Shown here piece after piece: positions 30,481-47,441 of a stretch of 64,000 nucleotides of DNA (its first letter is position 1; each line of letters begins with the position of its first letter). Position numbers and translations under genes: made by a program. This DNA is from Nymphaea colorata (taxonomy: Eukaryota; Streptophyta; Magnoliopsida; Nymphaeales; Nymphaeaceae). Below the pieces are notes generated by a model. It was not told the DNA's origin. It saw only the letters and a list, made by a program, of their open reading frames with translations, and ran no database searches. The stretch spans positions 19,049,716-19,113,715 of the forward strand of contig NC_045144.1 in the NCBI RefSeq assembly GCF_008831285.2. The letters run 5' to 3'.

Positions 30481-32166
30481 TAACTATTAAAAATTTTGCT
30501 ATTAAGAAATAGAGAATGAACTGCAGTTCATACCCCTCATTAAAAAAATTGGTTTGCCACTAATTTGATTCAAGTTTGTGAATGCAAACCAATTTTTCAT
30601 AGCTGAAATCAACCACTTTTGCATCAAAAAATTGTCCCCCAAAAAGAATTACTGAAGATTTGAAGTATCTCTTTATTCAAATTAGGATTGTAAATGTGTC
30701 TGATTCAGTTTGAGGATTTTTACATGTTTTATTACAGTGATTGGTAAATATCAGAGTACTTGGATAAGGCATAAATACCAGGCATCTTAAATTTGTGTTA
30801 AAAAAAGTTTTAAAATAAATTGTGAACCTCCTAATGTCTTTATAAACACTAATTGTAAATGTGTCTGTCTCATCAAATCACTCTTAAAATCACATCCATA
30901 ACATTAGATTGTAGAAAAAAAAACTTTAATTTTAATGGGTCTAGTTTTTTTCCCCTACCCAAGTGGTCTGGTTTTTACCAACTTTCCTATTTTATTATAT
31001 TGGATATATAAAAAATAGTATATGTTCTTGCTGAACTCCAAATATTCATGTATTTCTCTTTTTATGAGGCTTTCGGCTTATAATGACTAAGCTCCGAAAG
31101 TACACCAACCATTTACATCACTATTTCCCATGGAAAAGCATACAAATCGGACCATTTCCAGCACCCAAGTGTGACAAAAGTAGGTACAAGAATGGCAGAT
31201 CAATGTTGTAGACAAAAAGAACTTGAATTGAATTGGTCAATTAAGCGATCCAGCTGACTTGGTCGTTTATGGGAGAAACTTGATATTATATTCATCTTTC
31301 GATAAGAGTAAACGAAGAAAGTGAAACAGATACTAAAAATTAGATAACATTATACATATTCAAAAATAATAAAAAAAGAAAGCACGAATATATTACCCTT
31401 GTAGCGACCAGTGAATCGAACTAATATCCCACTGACTCGAATTGATTTGAATAGACCAATTGAGACTGATTTTTACAGCACTCGGATGTGGTTCCACATG
31501 GGTTGCAGCTTATAATGTTCTTTGCATTTCTCTCTTCAAAAAGTATATGTTTTCCCTTAAAAACTGGGAAGCATGTTTGCTACAGTTTTGGATGTGAGAA
31601 CTGCTCAGACATTCAAGTTTTTTTCCATTCCAGCAAGATGTATGGAAGTCTATTGATTATTCTGAGCTTCCTACTGTTGTTTCATCAGAAGGTGTTCGGT
31701 TTTGATGAAAAACTTATAGCATCAATATCGTTTCAAAAATGCATAAAATATTCACTTTCGAATGTATCTTCAACAAGTTATCACTTTTTGCTGAAGCAAT
31801 GTTTCTGTTTTTCTCCATTTTGCCGAATGCCCATCAAACAGAAAGAGAGAGAGAGAGAGAGTATAAACAGAAAATTACAGAAGCTGCTTCTAGGATCATT
31901 CTACTCTATTAGATGAACCTCGTATTGGAAAAGCACTGAATAGGCATGCACAATGCACTAATCAATACAACACGAAGATCCATAGGTATGGATTTAGAAC
32001 TTCAGCTCCTGTAAAATGATGGAAATATTTCAGGAAATCTCACTTGGGTTTAGCTCATAATTAGAAACATAATCTCTATATAGTGCAACTCCTGAGAAAC
32101 AAAACATTTTCCTCAAACACAACAAAATGCTGGGTTGGCTTGTTTTATTCTGACGCATATCCTCTT

Positions 32167-35503
<3,337 letters not shown>

Positions 35504-36671
35504 TGTTATCAACAGGAACACAGGGGCCTTCCAGAGTGGTTTCAGATAACTAGTGAAGCATTTCTCCAGGGGTTTTATTTGAGCAGTGAATGACAACAAT
35601 AGCCCTTGGGATTGTTTCCAATTCTTCGGCTGCGCGAGGCTAAAGAAGGCCGGAAGAAGCTCTCCTGAGTGCAGATATTTGGAAGCGGATGAGGGGTAAT
35701 ATTGGAAATATGACATATTTTGCAGCTTCATGCTCAGTTTTTTGACCTAATTCAATTATCTACTCATATCGCCTTGAAATTCAGACACAGGCCCATCAAT
35801 TCCAGAGAAAGTTCCTTTGTAATTTTCTGAATAGTATTTTTTTTTTTTAATAATGACCATGCTTTTAATAAAAAATTTGTAAATTTCAAAAACTAAAGAA
35901 AATACTGCAACAGCAAATATATCATCTAAACATCAAGCACACGTATATTATTTCACAATTTAATCAAAAATTCGTTTCAACCCCGAATTTGATAGAGCAC
36001 ATTATTTAATATAGCATTTTACTTACAACGATTGAATGTTATAATCAATGTGAAATATCATATTACCCAAATCATTTGAATAAAAAGCTTAGGTTCTCAA
36101 TAAATGACCATGTCTCAAGTGGTAAAAATGACAAAAAATATTCTTATGCTAAATCAGAAGAAAGATAAAATGAGAAATTAAAGAGAAAAAAAAACTCTTG
36201 TGAAAGTGTGGAACACACGTTCCTATATTAGCTACCTAACATGGAACTCGTTCTATTAAGGCTCTTACTAAAAAGTTAATAAACTGATTAATTTTTCTGA
36301 AATTATAACTGAAAGCAGGTCCGAAAATGAAAACTTTCCTTTAATTTCCTACCGCTAAAATGTTCATGCCCGGCTAAATATCAGTACAAGCTTAGAGATC
36401 ACCGCTACCATGCTGAATAAAACATGTTTGAAGCTTCGTTCAGCAATTTGTTTGATTTGCTAAAACTTTTTTCATGATCATCATAGGTGGAGCCCCATAC
36501 GTCGGGCTACATTCATCTTTACATAGTTATCAGCGTCAGCGTGTATGGCTACGATTTGATTTGGTATTCCAAGTCCCATTAGTTCGCAAAGTAATTTGGC
36601 CTATGTAAATAGTTCATGAAGTTAAATAGGTTTCTATTCATTTATAAATAAAAAAACACACACACAAACAC

Positions 36672-36736
<65 letters not shown>

Positions 36737-36749
36737 TGTATGAAAATTG
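35504..36749. other. Upstream region of the cyclophilin gene, then gene-free DNA
   Basis: 35504-35740 is the likely promoter and leader of the cyclophilin gene; a long ORF (35273-35731) crosses it only because the leader and intron 1 happen to be open. From 35740 on the DNA is AT-rich with no gene. A (TA)n tract at about 36676-36733 abuts the next element. Confidence 0.5.
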
Positions 36750-36978
36750 AATAGCGACTCTAACTTTTTAGAGTCACACAACTACTTAATTAAAAGGAGT
36801 TTGATTTATCATGACACAGTTAAGATAAAAACAAAGAGAAAAATATAATGAACATTTTTGTCATCTAGCATCAATTCATATCTTTTTCTTCGTGTTTTTG
36901 TCTCAATCATCCATTTGCATTTGATGAACGACATTGGTTAGATGATTAAGCGACTCTGGATAGTTACAGTCACTCAAT

Positions 36979-36980
<2 letters not shown>
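36750..36980. mobile_element. MITE-like element, copy C, between two (TA)n tracts
   Basis: Begins gcgactctaactttttagag and ends with gcgactctggatagttacag then tcactcaatcat. Interior words aaacaaagagaaaaata, tgaacatttttgtcatcta, tctcaatcatccatttgc and tggttagatga are shared with copies A, B and D. (TA)n tracts lie on both sides (36676-36733 and 36986-37041, the latter continuing into GA repeats). Confidence 0.65.
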
Positions 36981-36985
<5 letters not shown>

Positions 36986-37064
<79 letters not shown>

Positions 37065-37065
37065 A
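36986..37065. repeat. Compound (TA)n(GA)n microsatellite
   Basis: About 55 bp of TA followed by about 24 bp of GA, the same TA-then-GA order as at 185-359, 44189-44228 and 48656-48745. Confidence 0.95.
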
Positions 37066-39043
37066 AGTTTAATACTTTAATGTGCTCAAATTTGTCCCTA
37101 AAAGCCAGTCAATAGATTGGTAATAACATGGTTTATGGTAATTTTAATGATAATTTATAGGTTCTTTTAGTGATGAATTTTTAAGTTTTAGTCATCGGGA
37201 ACTATTCTGCACACATAAACATTAGCCTGGGCCGAAAATGTTTTACACTGAGGGGTTAGACTTATCAAAACTCTTTTGTTCTTAAAATGGTCTTTTTTCA
37301 TAGTCCTTTGGTAATAAAAGAAGAACGATCATTTATATGAATGTAAATACCATTGTTATGTATTTCTTAGTGGTTGTTTGATCATAGGAATAGTAGCAAA
37401 CTGTTCTCCATCAACCATGTCCGAGGTTCATGGAATGCTATGTTACAATATTTCATGAATCTACCTCAATGTTTGGCGCAAATTTATGTAACGTTTCATT
37501 ACTGCTTCCATTGCCAAACAACCTCATGGGAATGCTTGAGCTTGCATGAAAGAACTTGAAAGGTTCGGTTAGTTCAATCTTTTGGCATCGGAGTCAGTTA
37601 TGACCTTCAAATTGGGGAACGTAAGAGTTTGATAGGAGAGACTCTCTCTTGATAGAGTTAGGTAGATCCTACCTAACCCCCGCTTCCTATATATATATAT
37701 ATATATATATAAAACACACATACTCGTGCGTGCGCATGCACACACACACACACACAAACACTGAAGAAGACAACACAGCTAACCAAACCCAATACTGGCC
37801 ACCCGCTAGTCAACAAAACAATGACCTAACATACATACTTCTTGGGGTTACAAATGGGTTGGATCTGGTTCAAGAATTTTTGTCATTTTCTGTTGTATTC
37901 AATTCGATTTTGAAGTTTGAGCTGAACTTTGATGTGCTTAGCCATTTGAGATCCTACCCATTTGTGACCCTAACCGCTTGTGCATGTGTGCCCAAAAAAA
38001 AATGACTACTTCCAGCATTCTCACTGTTTGAGATTTGATCCAAACATTCCATGCAATACACATCACAATTGAAACAGGAACATGTTCCTTTCTTTCAAAT
38101 CTTAGCTTTTTTATGTTATCTTGATGAAATTTAATCATGTCAATTTGCCTTGTTAACCCTTTTTGTAGGAATGCAGGAACATGTTCTTTTCTTTCAAATC
38201 AAATTTCTTGCATTTTGGCCATAGTCAATGTTCTATAGAATCTTTAATACATGTTGAAATCTAGCAACAGTCGAAAACTTTACAAGACTCGCACCTTGTA
38301 AATAGTGTATATATAGATTAGGTGTAAGCATAACATGAAACTATGATACTTGAGGGGCATTTGTATAGCTCGTAGATAGATCTTAGACGGGTTATTCCCC
38401 TCTCTGTTATTACATTTAGCTACAAATTTACTCTTTGGTTGTTGAATTATTGAATTTGTCGATTCATTGATTTCGCGAGGCTTAAGAGGAATCCTCGTGC
38501 ATATGGCATCACTGAGCGCAAGATCCTAAAGCCGCAGAGATTCAAAGATCTTCAACAAAGGTACAAGAGTTCCACTCATGTGTGAGCTAAACAAGCACCA
38601 TGTGTTACAGTCCTAGACTGGCCGGTTAGGCCGGTGCAGATAGAAGACTTGACTGGTTCAGGTGGGCGGAGATGACCGGAGCGGTTGGTGGTGATCTTCC
38701 TGACGTCTTGAAGACGTCTATGCGGCGTTGCTGACAGCTGGTGGGAACTCATGAATCCATCGGAGATCATTGGCGTGAATAATTACGTAGGATGATTCCC
38801 CACAGCAGTCCTTGACCCTCTTTTGCCGTCTAAAGGTTCTATTCTATCAAAAAAGGCAGTAACACGTTGAAAAGGAAAGGTTGGAATCCATGGATGGCAT
38901 GCATTGAATTTTCCTATATACAATTACATGTGGACAGGGACGGCCACGCCTTTTGAAATTGATGCCAACATGGGCTTGATTCTACTGCTACTCATGGAAC
39001 ATCTTTAAAGCCACTAAGAGAGTGCGAGAGAGAGAGAGAGGCT
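37066..39043. other. Gene-free region downstream of the second ACR gene
   Basis: No protein family recognised. It contains a (TA)n(CA)n tract at 37685-37756 and a possible LTR margin at 38252-38540. A GC-richer stretch at 38600-38780 has only short ORFs. A (GA)n tract at 39021-39042 directly abuts the stop codon side of the ACR gene and is probably in its 3' UTR. Confidence 0.5.
38252..38540 (+). mobile_element. Possible Copia-type LTR margin with primer-binding-like site
   Basis: A stretch beginning tgttgaaatc and ending gtgca is followed two bases later by tggcatcactgagcgc. That resembles the usual plant Copia primer-binding site (tggtatcagagc) with small changes. No gag or pol ORF and no second LTR were found, so this would be a solo or truncated relic. 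Confidence 0.25.
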
Positions 39044-42021
39044 TCAAGAATAAGACTTTATAAGGCCCAAATTGTAGAGAAACCTTTCTGATCTTGACTT
39101 GAAGAGACTGCCCAAGGAAAATCTTGCACTTTCCTGTGGTGGGGATTTTGAGTTAGTGCTGTCTTTAACTTGCAGAATGATCTCTCCTATTTGATTGCGG
39201 ATTGCTTCAATGGTCTGGCTCTGGACAGGGTGCCCGGAAGCATCTTTGACATAGAACACATTAACTGCTTGTGAGCCTTGAGTCCTGACCTCTGCCCGAG
39301 TAACAGAGAGTCCGTTCTCCCTGAAAATTCGCGTTACATCTGAGAGAAGTCCGACTCTATCTTCACCACACAGTTCAAGTCTCAGGCCCTGCAGATTATG
39401 CAAACAAGATGAACTGGTTCAGGTTTCTGATTATCTGGAAGACCGGAAGCAATATGATATAAGCTATGAAAGCTGCAAGCCTCACAGAGCTATGTATACC
39501 TCGGAGCTTCGTCTTCGGATCGCCGCCTCTAAGCACCGGATAAGCCGTTGCCGCTCTGCTTCCGAACTAACGGTGCAACCATCCATGTGCCTAATGTAGT
39601 ATTCCTAAATTTCATGAATTAGGAAGTATGTCATTTTTGTGAACTTGAACAAAGATGCTATAGATTAAAAAAGAAAAGAGCAGAAGCTTGGTCCACCAAT
39701 ACAGAATGCTATAAAATGGAACTAAATGGAACTTCACCATGAGTAAATGGGTCTTGAGTGATGCACATTTAATTTCAACCAGACAGGGAGAAGAAGCCGT
39801 TGCAAGAAGTAAATGTCTCTACAGTACATACTGCTACACTGTTTTCCCCCAAGAACAGGGTTCTCAGAAGCATAGCTCTCAAAAAAGTTTGACATTTAGC
39901 TCAAGGGTTTCTTTCATAGCTCCAGAACAGATCTTCAAAAGGATTGGCTTTTTGACTTTGTGAATGTCAATATGCTATAAAGAAGTCTTCCATATGAAAA
40001 CTGCATGTTAACAATGGCATAAATCCAGAAACAAATGAAGTGATACCTGAAATGCTTCTGATCCCTCAGCCATAATAGTTGCATGGAAAACAACATACTG
40101 CATGTCAGTCAATGTGCAAACTGCATCAAACAGGAGCTTAGGCCGATCCTTACACCGCAAGCTCACAACTGAGTATCCTCTGTCCAAGAAATTCTCAACG
40201 GTGACAAGAGGCTGGCCCCTGTCATTCACATCTTCCTGCTTCGTGTTCACGTAGTTGTGCTCATAGTCACGGTCAGCGTACATCAATTGGTGAAGTCTCC
40301 TGTCTGTATGAGCTACACCAATTGACACCGCTGTTTTGGCACTACGCTTGTCTCGGTCACCCCTAAGCACATTTCTCAGCATCTCCTTAACTTTGACAAG
40401 CCGATCAGGATCGTCAATTGGAAGCCCAGTGGATTCATCAGTTATGTAAACTAGGGAAGCCATTCTTGAATTATGAGTCCAAATTTCTGAGGCCACTACA
40501 TTGCATTTCAGATCTGAAAGGACTGCAAAAACCTCAGAGAGCAGGCCTGGCCGATCCCGACCAGTTAGTTCAATGGTTGTATGTTTTGCAGCAGCCTGTA
40601 CACCAACTGACCTCCTCAAACATGGAACCGTACATGGCCAGGTTCCTAAATACTGAAATCAAAAGAAAGAATACATGAAAAACAGGTACCATTAACCTTC
40701 CTGTTTCCAAGTAAATCTAGGAAGATGGAAAAACAATAATAGGAAGTGCAGAAACAGAAATGCAACACAAAGATTGCAGCTAAGCTTGACCAATTTTTTC
40801 TCGCGTCTTTTAGAAAAGAAAAGGGAGAAAAACAGCATGAACTGCCCAAACTGAAGAGAAATCCTGCACTAGTCATCTTGGTAAACATTAGATACCAAGA
40901 GTGATGAAAACAATATAAATGTAAAAAGGTTGAAATCCTATTTAAACTACAGAAATTCACATTATAGCACTTGATTTGCCCGCATCACGTTCACACACAA
41001 TCGCCTTCTCTGGAACTAACTAGAAAGGGAGAGACTAACAATAAGATAACCTTCTTGTTACATAAGGTGAAGGATTGAAATAGCTCATCAAAGAAGAACT
41101 AAATGAACTCATTCTTTGAAGTCTGCAACAGGTAATCACTAATAATTGTTTCCAACAAACGGTCTATGCATTTAACCTGCTTAATTCTGCTGATGACACC
41201 GTCATCGACGATCTTGTTGCCCTCCTGGTCCGTAACATGAAACACTGGAAAATAAGAGGGGAAACGCAGAATTAGAGACCTCATTCACGGACTTCCAGCT
41301 TTCGCTCTCTTTCATAAATATATTCAGCCAAGCATAGGTTCTTTTCAATCAAAGAAAAACAAAGCATAGGAAAGATTACCATCCATGAACCACTGTCCAT
41401 CAGAGGATATATACGCTCTGTTTATTGTGAGGTTGAAATCTGTCAAAATCTGCACAACTTCAAGCAGGCTCCCCTGCTTATTGGCACTCTCAACCTGGAC
41501 ATTTTCCCAAGATTCAGACCTTCAAACCACAAACCAATATCTCTCCAACATCAATAGTTTCTAAACACAGAAGAAAATGGAGTAAATTCACAGCTCTTAC
41601 CTTCACCAAGGTTGCATTCTCACACGAACTGTTATCAACAGTAACCCTGTAACGCCCCAAAACATAGAAAACCAGAAAGGGAGTAAAGATACCGAATGTC
41701 ATTGCCCAAAACCACCATAAAGCAAGAAAACACGAACCAAGAACCACCACATACCGGAAAACCAACAAACAGAAAAGACCAATATCTCCAAATTACCCAC
41801 AAAAAACTTGTGTTCCCTCAAATGCATGGACACCCGCCCCACAAAAAATAATTAAACTCATAAAGCTCAAATGGGTAGGAGCAATACGGCCAGAATTTTG
41901 TCTTCCCACCACGCTAGAACCTTGAAACATGAGAAAACAAGGCTGACCTTGGTGGGTTCATTCTGATGACAAGCTTCTCATATTCGTCATCTACGTCTAC
42001 AGCCGTCCATGACGCATCCAT
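39044..42021 (-). CDS. ACT-domain repeat protein, ACR4/ACR6-like (second paralogue)
   Basis: Seven minus-strand exons: 42021-41948, 41646-41601, 41494-41380, 41244-41177, 40652-40047, 39604-39500 and 39388-39044. They give 452 residues. The start [18 protein letters not shown] leads into [15 protein letters not shown]. Four ACT domains follow at about 41-101, 125-196, 258-311 and 339-410, with motifs [35 protein letters not shown] and [17 protein letters not shown]. The C-terminus ends GLIKSYS. Exons 2, 3, 4, 6 and 7 are the same length (46, 115, 68, 105, 345 bp) as in the other ACR gene 25 kb away, with identical phases, so they share an ancestral structure. The proteins have diverged enough (for example in the linkers) that this is not a recent tandem copy. 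Expected role: amino-acid-responsive regulation, from family knowledge. The GA-rich leader (42031-42150) resembles that of its paralogue. Confidence 0.93.
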
Positions 42022-44187
42022 AGCTTACAAGAGAAAGAGCGAAAGGAAGAGAAAGGGAGGGAGAGAAAGAGAACCGCGTCTACTTATCGGCTCCCCAATG
42101 TTATCCTAGGGACAGAGCGAGAGAGAAAGAGAGAGAGACGGCAAGAGAGAGAGTTGGTGCATGCCCCGACGGCTCCTTCAAAATGTGGGCGTGGGTCGGC
42201 GCCTTTTTATCAGGCCCCACCTCGTGGGCCTTCAGTCGCTCACGTTTACGTGTGTCTGCATAGATTTGGAAATATGTGTTGCCTTCTTCCCTCTTCCTTC
42301 CTCGAAGGTTGCCCCTCTCCAATTGTGTCAAGTAACGCATTCTCGTTTATGACCATGTCGTGTACGTGCTTTTCTCTGCCTTGTGAAACCTTTTCGTATC
42401 TTTAAAAAGCAGTCTCGATTGCATTGGTGGATATATCATGTCACCGTTAGCTTCTAATGCTTATCAAAACAAACCTATATATATATATACATATATATAT
42501 AAGTGCCTAAATCATATATTTTTCGACCTTTATAGGCATATAGTTATGTTTTTGGACTGTTAAAGAGCATTTATTTCCATTTTTGCTGTATTTAGTTTCT
42601 GGCAGCTTTTGAACAGGAAGAACAAATGCAGCGCCTACTGGTGTACTCTGAGAATGTCTGCATCTGCCATTGATCTGCATAACGAACGCAAGCAGGTTCC
42701 TGAAAAATCAGATTCCCTCATGAGAACAAGTTCTGCCATTTTAACTTTGATTCGTTAGATGACAATTGGCGTTTCATAGACCTTATCATGATATAGTGCA
42801 CTGATATAAGATAATGGTGTTTCAGATACTTGAATACCTTGTTCAAGTTCATATGTGTTGTGTCTTTTTTTGAAATTTTACACCAATCCTTTTTCATTTG
42901 CTTACTAGTAGAGCATAATATTACGTATTGGAATGACGTATTGGAATGTATGTAGCACATGGTAAAGAAATAATGTGCTTAAGATTTTCAAATTAAAGAA
43001 TGTAAAAAATTCACACCCAATGTGCAACATGTGCTTTTATCGACATTATATTTGGTATAGCTGTTGACATTAAATACTTAAAATTACTTTTAAATTCAAA
43101 AAATGGAAAAAAAATGTTACAAACTTCATGAAAGGAGGCCAATAGACCACTATGCCGTGATCAGTACAAACATTAGTACTTAATCTTTCATGTCTGTACT
43201 TGTACCCTTCATTATTTATGGCTCTAAAGAGAGTGCTTAATATGGGATAAAATCCTTAAGCAAATCTAGTTCTCACCCATCAAACACGGTCTGCAAGAGG
43301 AGGTGAGCTTCTTATAATGCTCTTTAAGCAGTAATAGAAAGGAATCTCGATTTGCAGCAGCGAACAAAGCCTGCTTCTGTTGCAGAGATGCCATGAAACT
43401 GCAAAATCCATTAATGGTGGATTTAATTACTGCTTTGGCAGCACAGTTTCTAGCTCTTTTAGAAACTGCCAGCCGTTTCAAAACCTTTGTGTGGATCCCC
43501 ACCGACCCTTTTCCCCTCTGCAAGCCTTGTCATCCTCATGGAAAAAGCGGCCTCCTCCTTCCTTTTCCTGTACTTGAAGTTCTTCACACTTTCGTGGTGC
43601 CATTTTAGCCACTGTATCGGTTACCTTTCTGCGCTTGCTTTTACGTTGGCAGTAAAGAGACTGCTGCTTCGAAAAGGCAGCGGCTTGGAGACACAAGAAT
43701 CCAACCCTTTAATTGCTGATATTATACACGAATTCCAACTTAATCTCTGCCACATAATTCTTTCCCTTTTCGCTTCTTCTGTCAGTTCTTTCCACGTTTA
43801 ATTGCCCTGTCCTGCAGCTGCGATACCGAGACATTTCGTCCTTGGACGACAAGTTCGATTGTATCAACGTCGACATTAGTTTGAGAACAGGACGATTATT
43901 TTCTGCATGCCCAGAAGAAATGGTGCAGGAATTCAAACGTACGATATGTCCTGATTATGACATCAAATGTTTATGGCATTGATTTCGATCCGTTGATTTT
44001 TATAATAAGAATAAAAAGTCAAGGTTTTTTTTGTCTTATATTCTAAACTCATTCAATGTGCCAAAGAAATGCGTTTTTCATGCAAGCTTTCAAGACCTTA
44101 GGCATAAACGGATGTGTTCGTATATTTTTTTTCTAAAATTGTTTACAAACACGGTCGAGGCTGGAAGTTTGAATTTTCCTTTTTTGG

Positions 44188-44227
<40 letters not shown>

Positions 44228-44997
44228 TTTGGATGAAAAAATTCACTGACATCTACCTTTATCATTGCAGCACAGTTCAAGATAATTAGAGAATTTCGGC
44301 CTTTTATATATATACAAAACATAACTTGGATAAGAGACAAAATGATATCCATTGAAGTTAATTGTTCAAGTATCCGATAGTAGAGCTACATATAAGCTAG
44401 TGTGGGCAATTGCTTACACCGACAAAGATTTTTTATTTTTATGTAAATGTCTTATAACTATTTATCTATTTAGTTAGATATATTTTGCTTCATGAGAAAT
44501 GAAAAATTTTATAACAGTGGCCTTCAGTCAAAATTTTTTAACTCTGCCATTAAAAGTACTGTTTTGCAATCCAACTTTGCAATGATGATTTTAATTAATA
44601 ATGATTTGGTGAGAAACCTATATCAAGGCAGTCACTTTTTTTACTTTAATAATGCTCTTAATAATCGAAAAATGAACAGCTCTTATAACTTCCAAATTTA
44701 GATAGCAAATAGATCAATTTTTTAATAAAAAATAACTTGAACTAAACATTATTTATATTCAATTAATATTTACAAATACATTAAAAGGTTCACATTTTGC
44801 TTCAAATACTTTTTAGTACAATTTAAGATACATGGTTTTTATCTCTTACTCAGGTAGTCGCTTATTTACCACTTACCCATATATATCATGTCTCTTTTTT
44901 CTTCCTTACTTTCTTTAAGCCTTTTTTGGAAAAATAGAAAATCAAAGTGATTCCTTACAGATTTTTCACTTAAGGGTCATATACCTATCAATTTTTT

Positions 44998-45059
<62 letters not shown>

Positions 45060-45480
45060 TCTACAGGCAGCCAGGATAATTGCTGTTTTTGCTCCTACAT
45101 CAATCCATTTTATGAAGAAAATTATTACTGCCGTATTTAATATCGAGACGCTTTCATAACCCGATACATTCCCAAAAGAAGCCGGCAAACTGCATTTAAA
45201 TTTGCTGAAGATTGTCGCATCTTTCTTGAATGCTGTTTATCACTACAGTAGAAAAACACCTACTTTCTTTATACGATTTCTCCATACTTTTCACTATTAA
45301 GAGGTGCTTTTCGTGTGTTTTTAATGCAGAATACTCTCAGAAAAGGAAAAACTCTCTTCAATCGAGAGAAGAATTTCCTTTCCGAGATTTCTAATGGAAG
45401 CTTTTAGATTTTCAAACCCAATTTCAGTAACATTTGAAGGCAACATATTTCTTGATTTATTTGCTTCTAACTATTCATTT
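42022..45480. other. Gene-free region upstream of the second ACR gene
   Basis: 42022-42160 is GA-rich leader or promoter. 43260-43880 has several overlapping ORFs of 60-104 residues on both strands. One (minus strand, 43478-43696) is lysine- and arginine-rich, but I recognise no domain and no spliced model. Microsatellites: (TA)n near 42476-42500, (TA)n(GA)n at 44189-44228, and (TA)n at 45002-45058. The rest is AT-rich and unremarkable. Confidence 0.5.
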
Positions 45481-45489
45481 CAATCATGT

Positions 45490-46130
45490 TTTCCGTTTTT
45501 TTCATTTCTCTCGAATCTGACGAAGAGGTTTAGCCTGGCGTGCTTAGCATATCCGGTGATTTTTAATGGATGTGTTTTCAATTTAATTCTTGTGGGTGTT
45601 GTTCTTATTAAGCCTGGGCCAGTCCGACATTTAAAACTTGGACCTAAGCTCGATTCGACTTAAAAAACCCGAGTTGGAGCTTGACTTTATTACATTACAA
45701 AAAAAAAACTTTTTTAATATAAAATAATACATATAAATAATTAATGTCAATAAAATATCATATATATATTAATAAAAATTTAAAGAAAAATAGTTATCGG
45801 GCCCGATCTGAGCTTAGCAGGCTCACTCGGACCGGCCTGATAATAAGTCCAGCACGCCCGAGTCACGTTTTCTCAGGCTCGAGCCCGGGCCCAAATCGGA
45901 CTGGGTGTCCGGCATTGGTCCAGCCCCATGTCCAGACTTATCTTTTATACCGCATGCAAACAGTGGTATGTGTGACACTTGAGTTTTTCTTGAATTTGAT
46001 GAATAAGTTTAGCCTCGAGGGGCTTAACATATCTGGTTTGTTTGGGGTGTGTTGTGAACATATTCTTTATTTAATTCTTGTTGGTGTCGTTCTTTTGAAC
46101 TGCAAATGGTAGCGGACGTAACAATTGAAG
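45490..46130. repeat. Direct repeat pair flanking a gggcc-rich dispersed element
   Basis: The segment 45510-45612 resembles 45985-46100: aggtttagcctggcgtgctt versus aagtttagcctcgaggggct, then taRcatatcYggt, then tttaattcttgtKggtgt. Between them (45604-45940) lies a repeat starting cctgggccagtccgaca. Its right end, reverse-complemented, reads ctggaccaatgccggaca. The second direct copy continues into ctgcaaatggtag, also seen near 25300 (ctgcaaacggtggtatgtg), so the flank belongs to a dispersed family too. Confidence 0.5.
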
Positions 46131-46139
46131 GAAATGATG

Positions 46140-46876
46140 TATGGTAGGCTACTCAGGTTTCAAAGTAGCTCTAAATCTTAATAAAATAAAATAAAAAAAC
46201 GGATTTTTCAAGTAATTTCGAATCATCTGACTTGAATCATAGACCTTCACTATCAAGAATATTGAATGAAAATGAAATTCATCAGTCACTCTTACCACTC
46301 TTAGAGAATTTGACGATGACATTTGCGAACTTATACCCACTCAAAATTTAGGGATGACGTCGTCAATGCATCCTCATATGACGACGGCAAAATGTTCCTT
46401 GAATGTGAAATGCACTACAATGGCGGCTACTCACCAAGTCAGAGTCGCTATGATTAGCCATTAAGGTTTACCAGATCTGAATGGGATCCATATTTCTTTA
46501 TCCAGATCTGTACTGGTATCGTTTAGGAGCCGCTCCAACTAAAAACCAAACTTTTTTGCACATCAAGGAAACTCATTTACACCACCTTGTTATATTATAC
46601 GTAAAATTAGTGATTATGGGACGTTGGATTCAGACTGTTCTCGGCGGTAAAATTCGGTTAAGTTGAATTTCGCAACTGGATTTGAATCCAATACCGATGC
46701 CTCATTATCAGACATAAATGTCTCATTTCACGCTAATCCAAACTGAGTTGTGCATTTGGGGTCTGAAAATCCAAGGCTCAATATGAATCCGACTAAACAA
46801 AAATCCAATTAAGACAAATCAAGAAACGGCTGCATTCAACTCTCTGATCCAAAATTCTGCGTCTCAAATCATAAGG

Positions 46877-46932
<56 letters not shown>

Positions 46933-47182
46933 ATGCAGGGCACGCAGAAACACACGACAACTTGAAGGGAAGGTAGAGGTGAGAGAGAAAGGCAGCCAAG
47001 GACAAATAAAGAGGATGGGAAAGGTCGATGGGAGGCGGCTCTCCGTCCTGTCCATTGTGAATCGTTGGTTTCATTTTAAGCTAGATGCTAGCCTACGGAT
47101 CACCTCTACACCTCACACACTCAGCCATGTCAACGTCTTCAATCGCCATTCTTGACTCTTCTCCACCAACCTTTTGTCTTCC

Positions 47183-47229
<47 letters not shown>

Positions 47230-47406
47230 AACAATAGCCGCCGAAAAAAGAAGCCTCTCTCCCTTCCTCAAAGGATATATATATGTATATAAATATTTAC
47301 CAACAATAGCCGCTGAAGAATAAGTCTCCCTTCCTTCCTCAACTCCTTTTTCTTCCTTGTTTTCACCTTTCCCTTCGTTTTCTACCTTGTTCTAAGGGGG
47401 AGAGAG

Positions 47407-47441
<35 letters not shown>

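Larger units (their letters stand above)
27854..32166. other. Gene-free region with repeat relics, downstream of the cyclophilin gene
   Basis: No recognised gene. 28930-29160 is GC-richer but its ORFs (60 and 82 residues on opposite strands) match nothing I know. Repeat relics lie at 29440-29760 and 30300-30480. A 142-residue ORF at 31488-31916 is unrecognised, rich in F/S/K, and ends in a (GA)n tract; I do not regard it as a gene. The last few hundred bases before 32167 probably include the cyclophilin 3' UTR. Confidence 0.5.

Noticed and set aside
31488-31916. 142-residue ORF downstream of the cyclophilin gene
   Set aside because: No domain, low-complexity F/S/K composition, ends in a GA repeat, and no sign of splicing or a conserved motif.
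43266-43801. Cluster of ORFs (65-104 residues) on both strands
   Set aside because: Frames overlap without one dominant reading, no family is recognised, and no splice model joins them into a longer protein.
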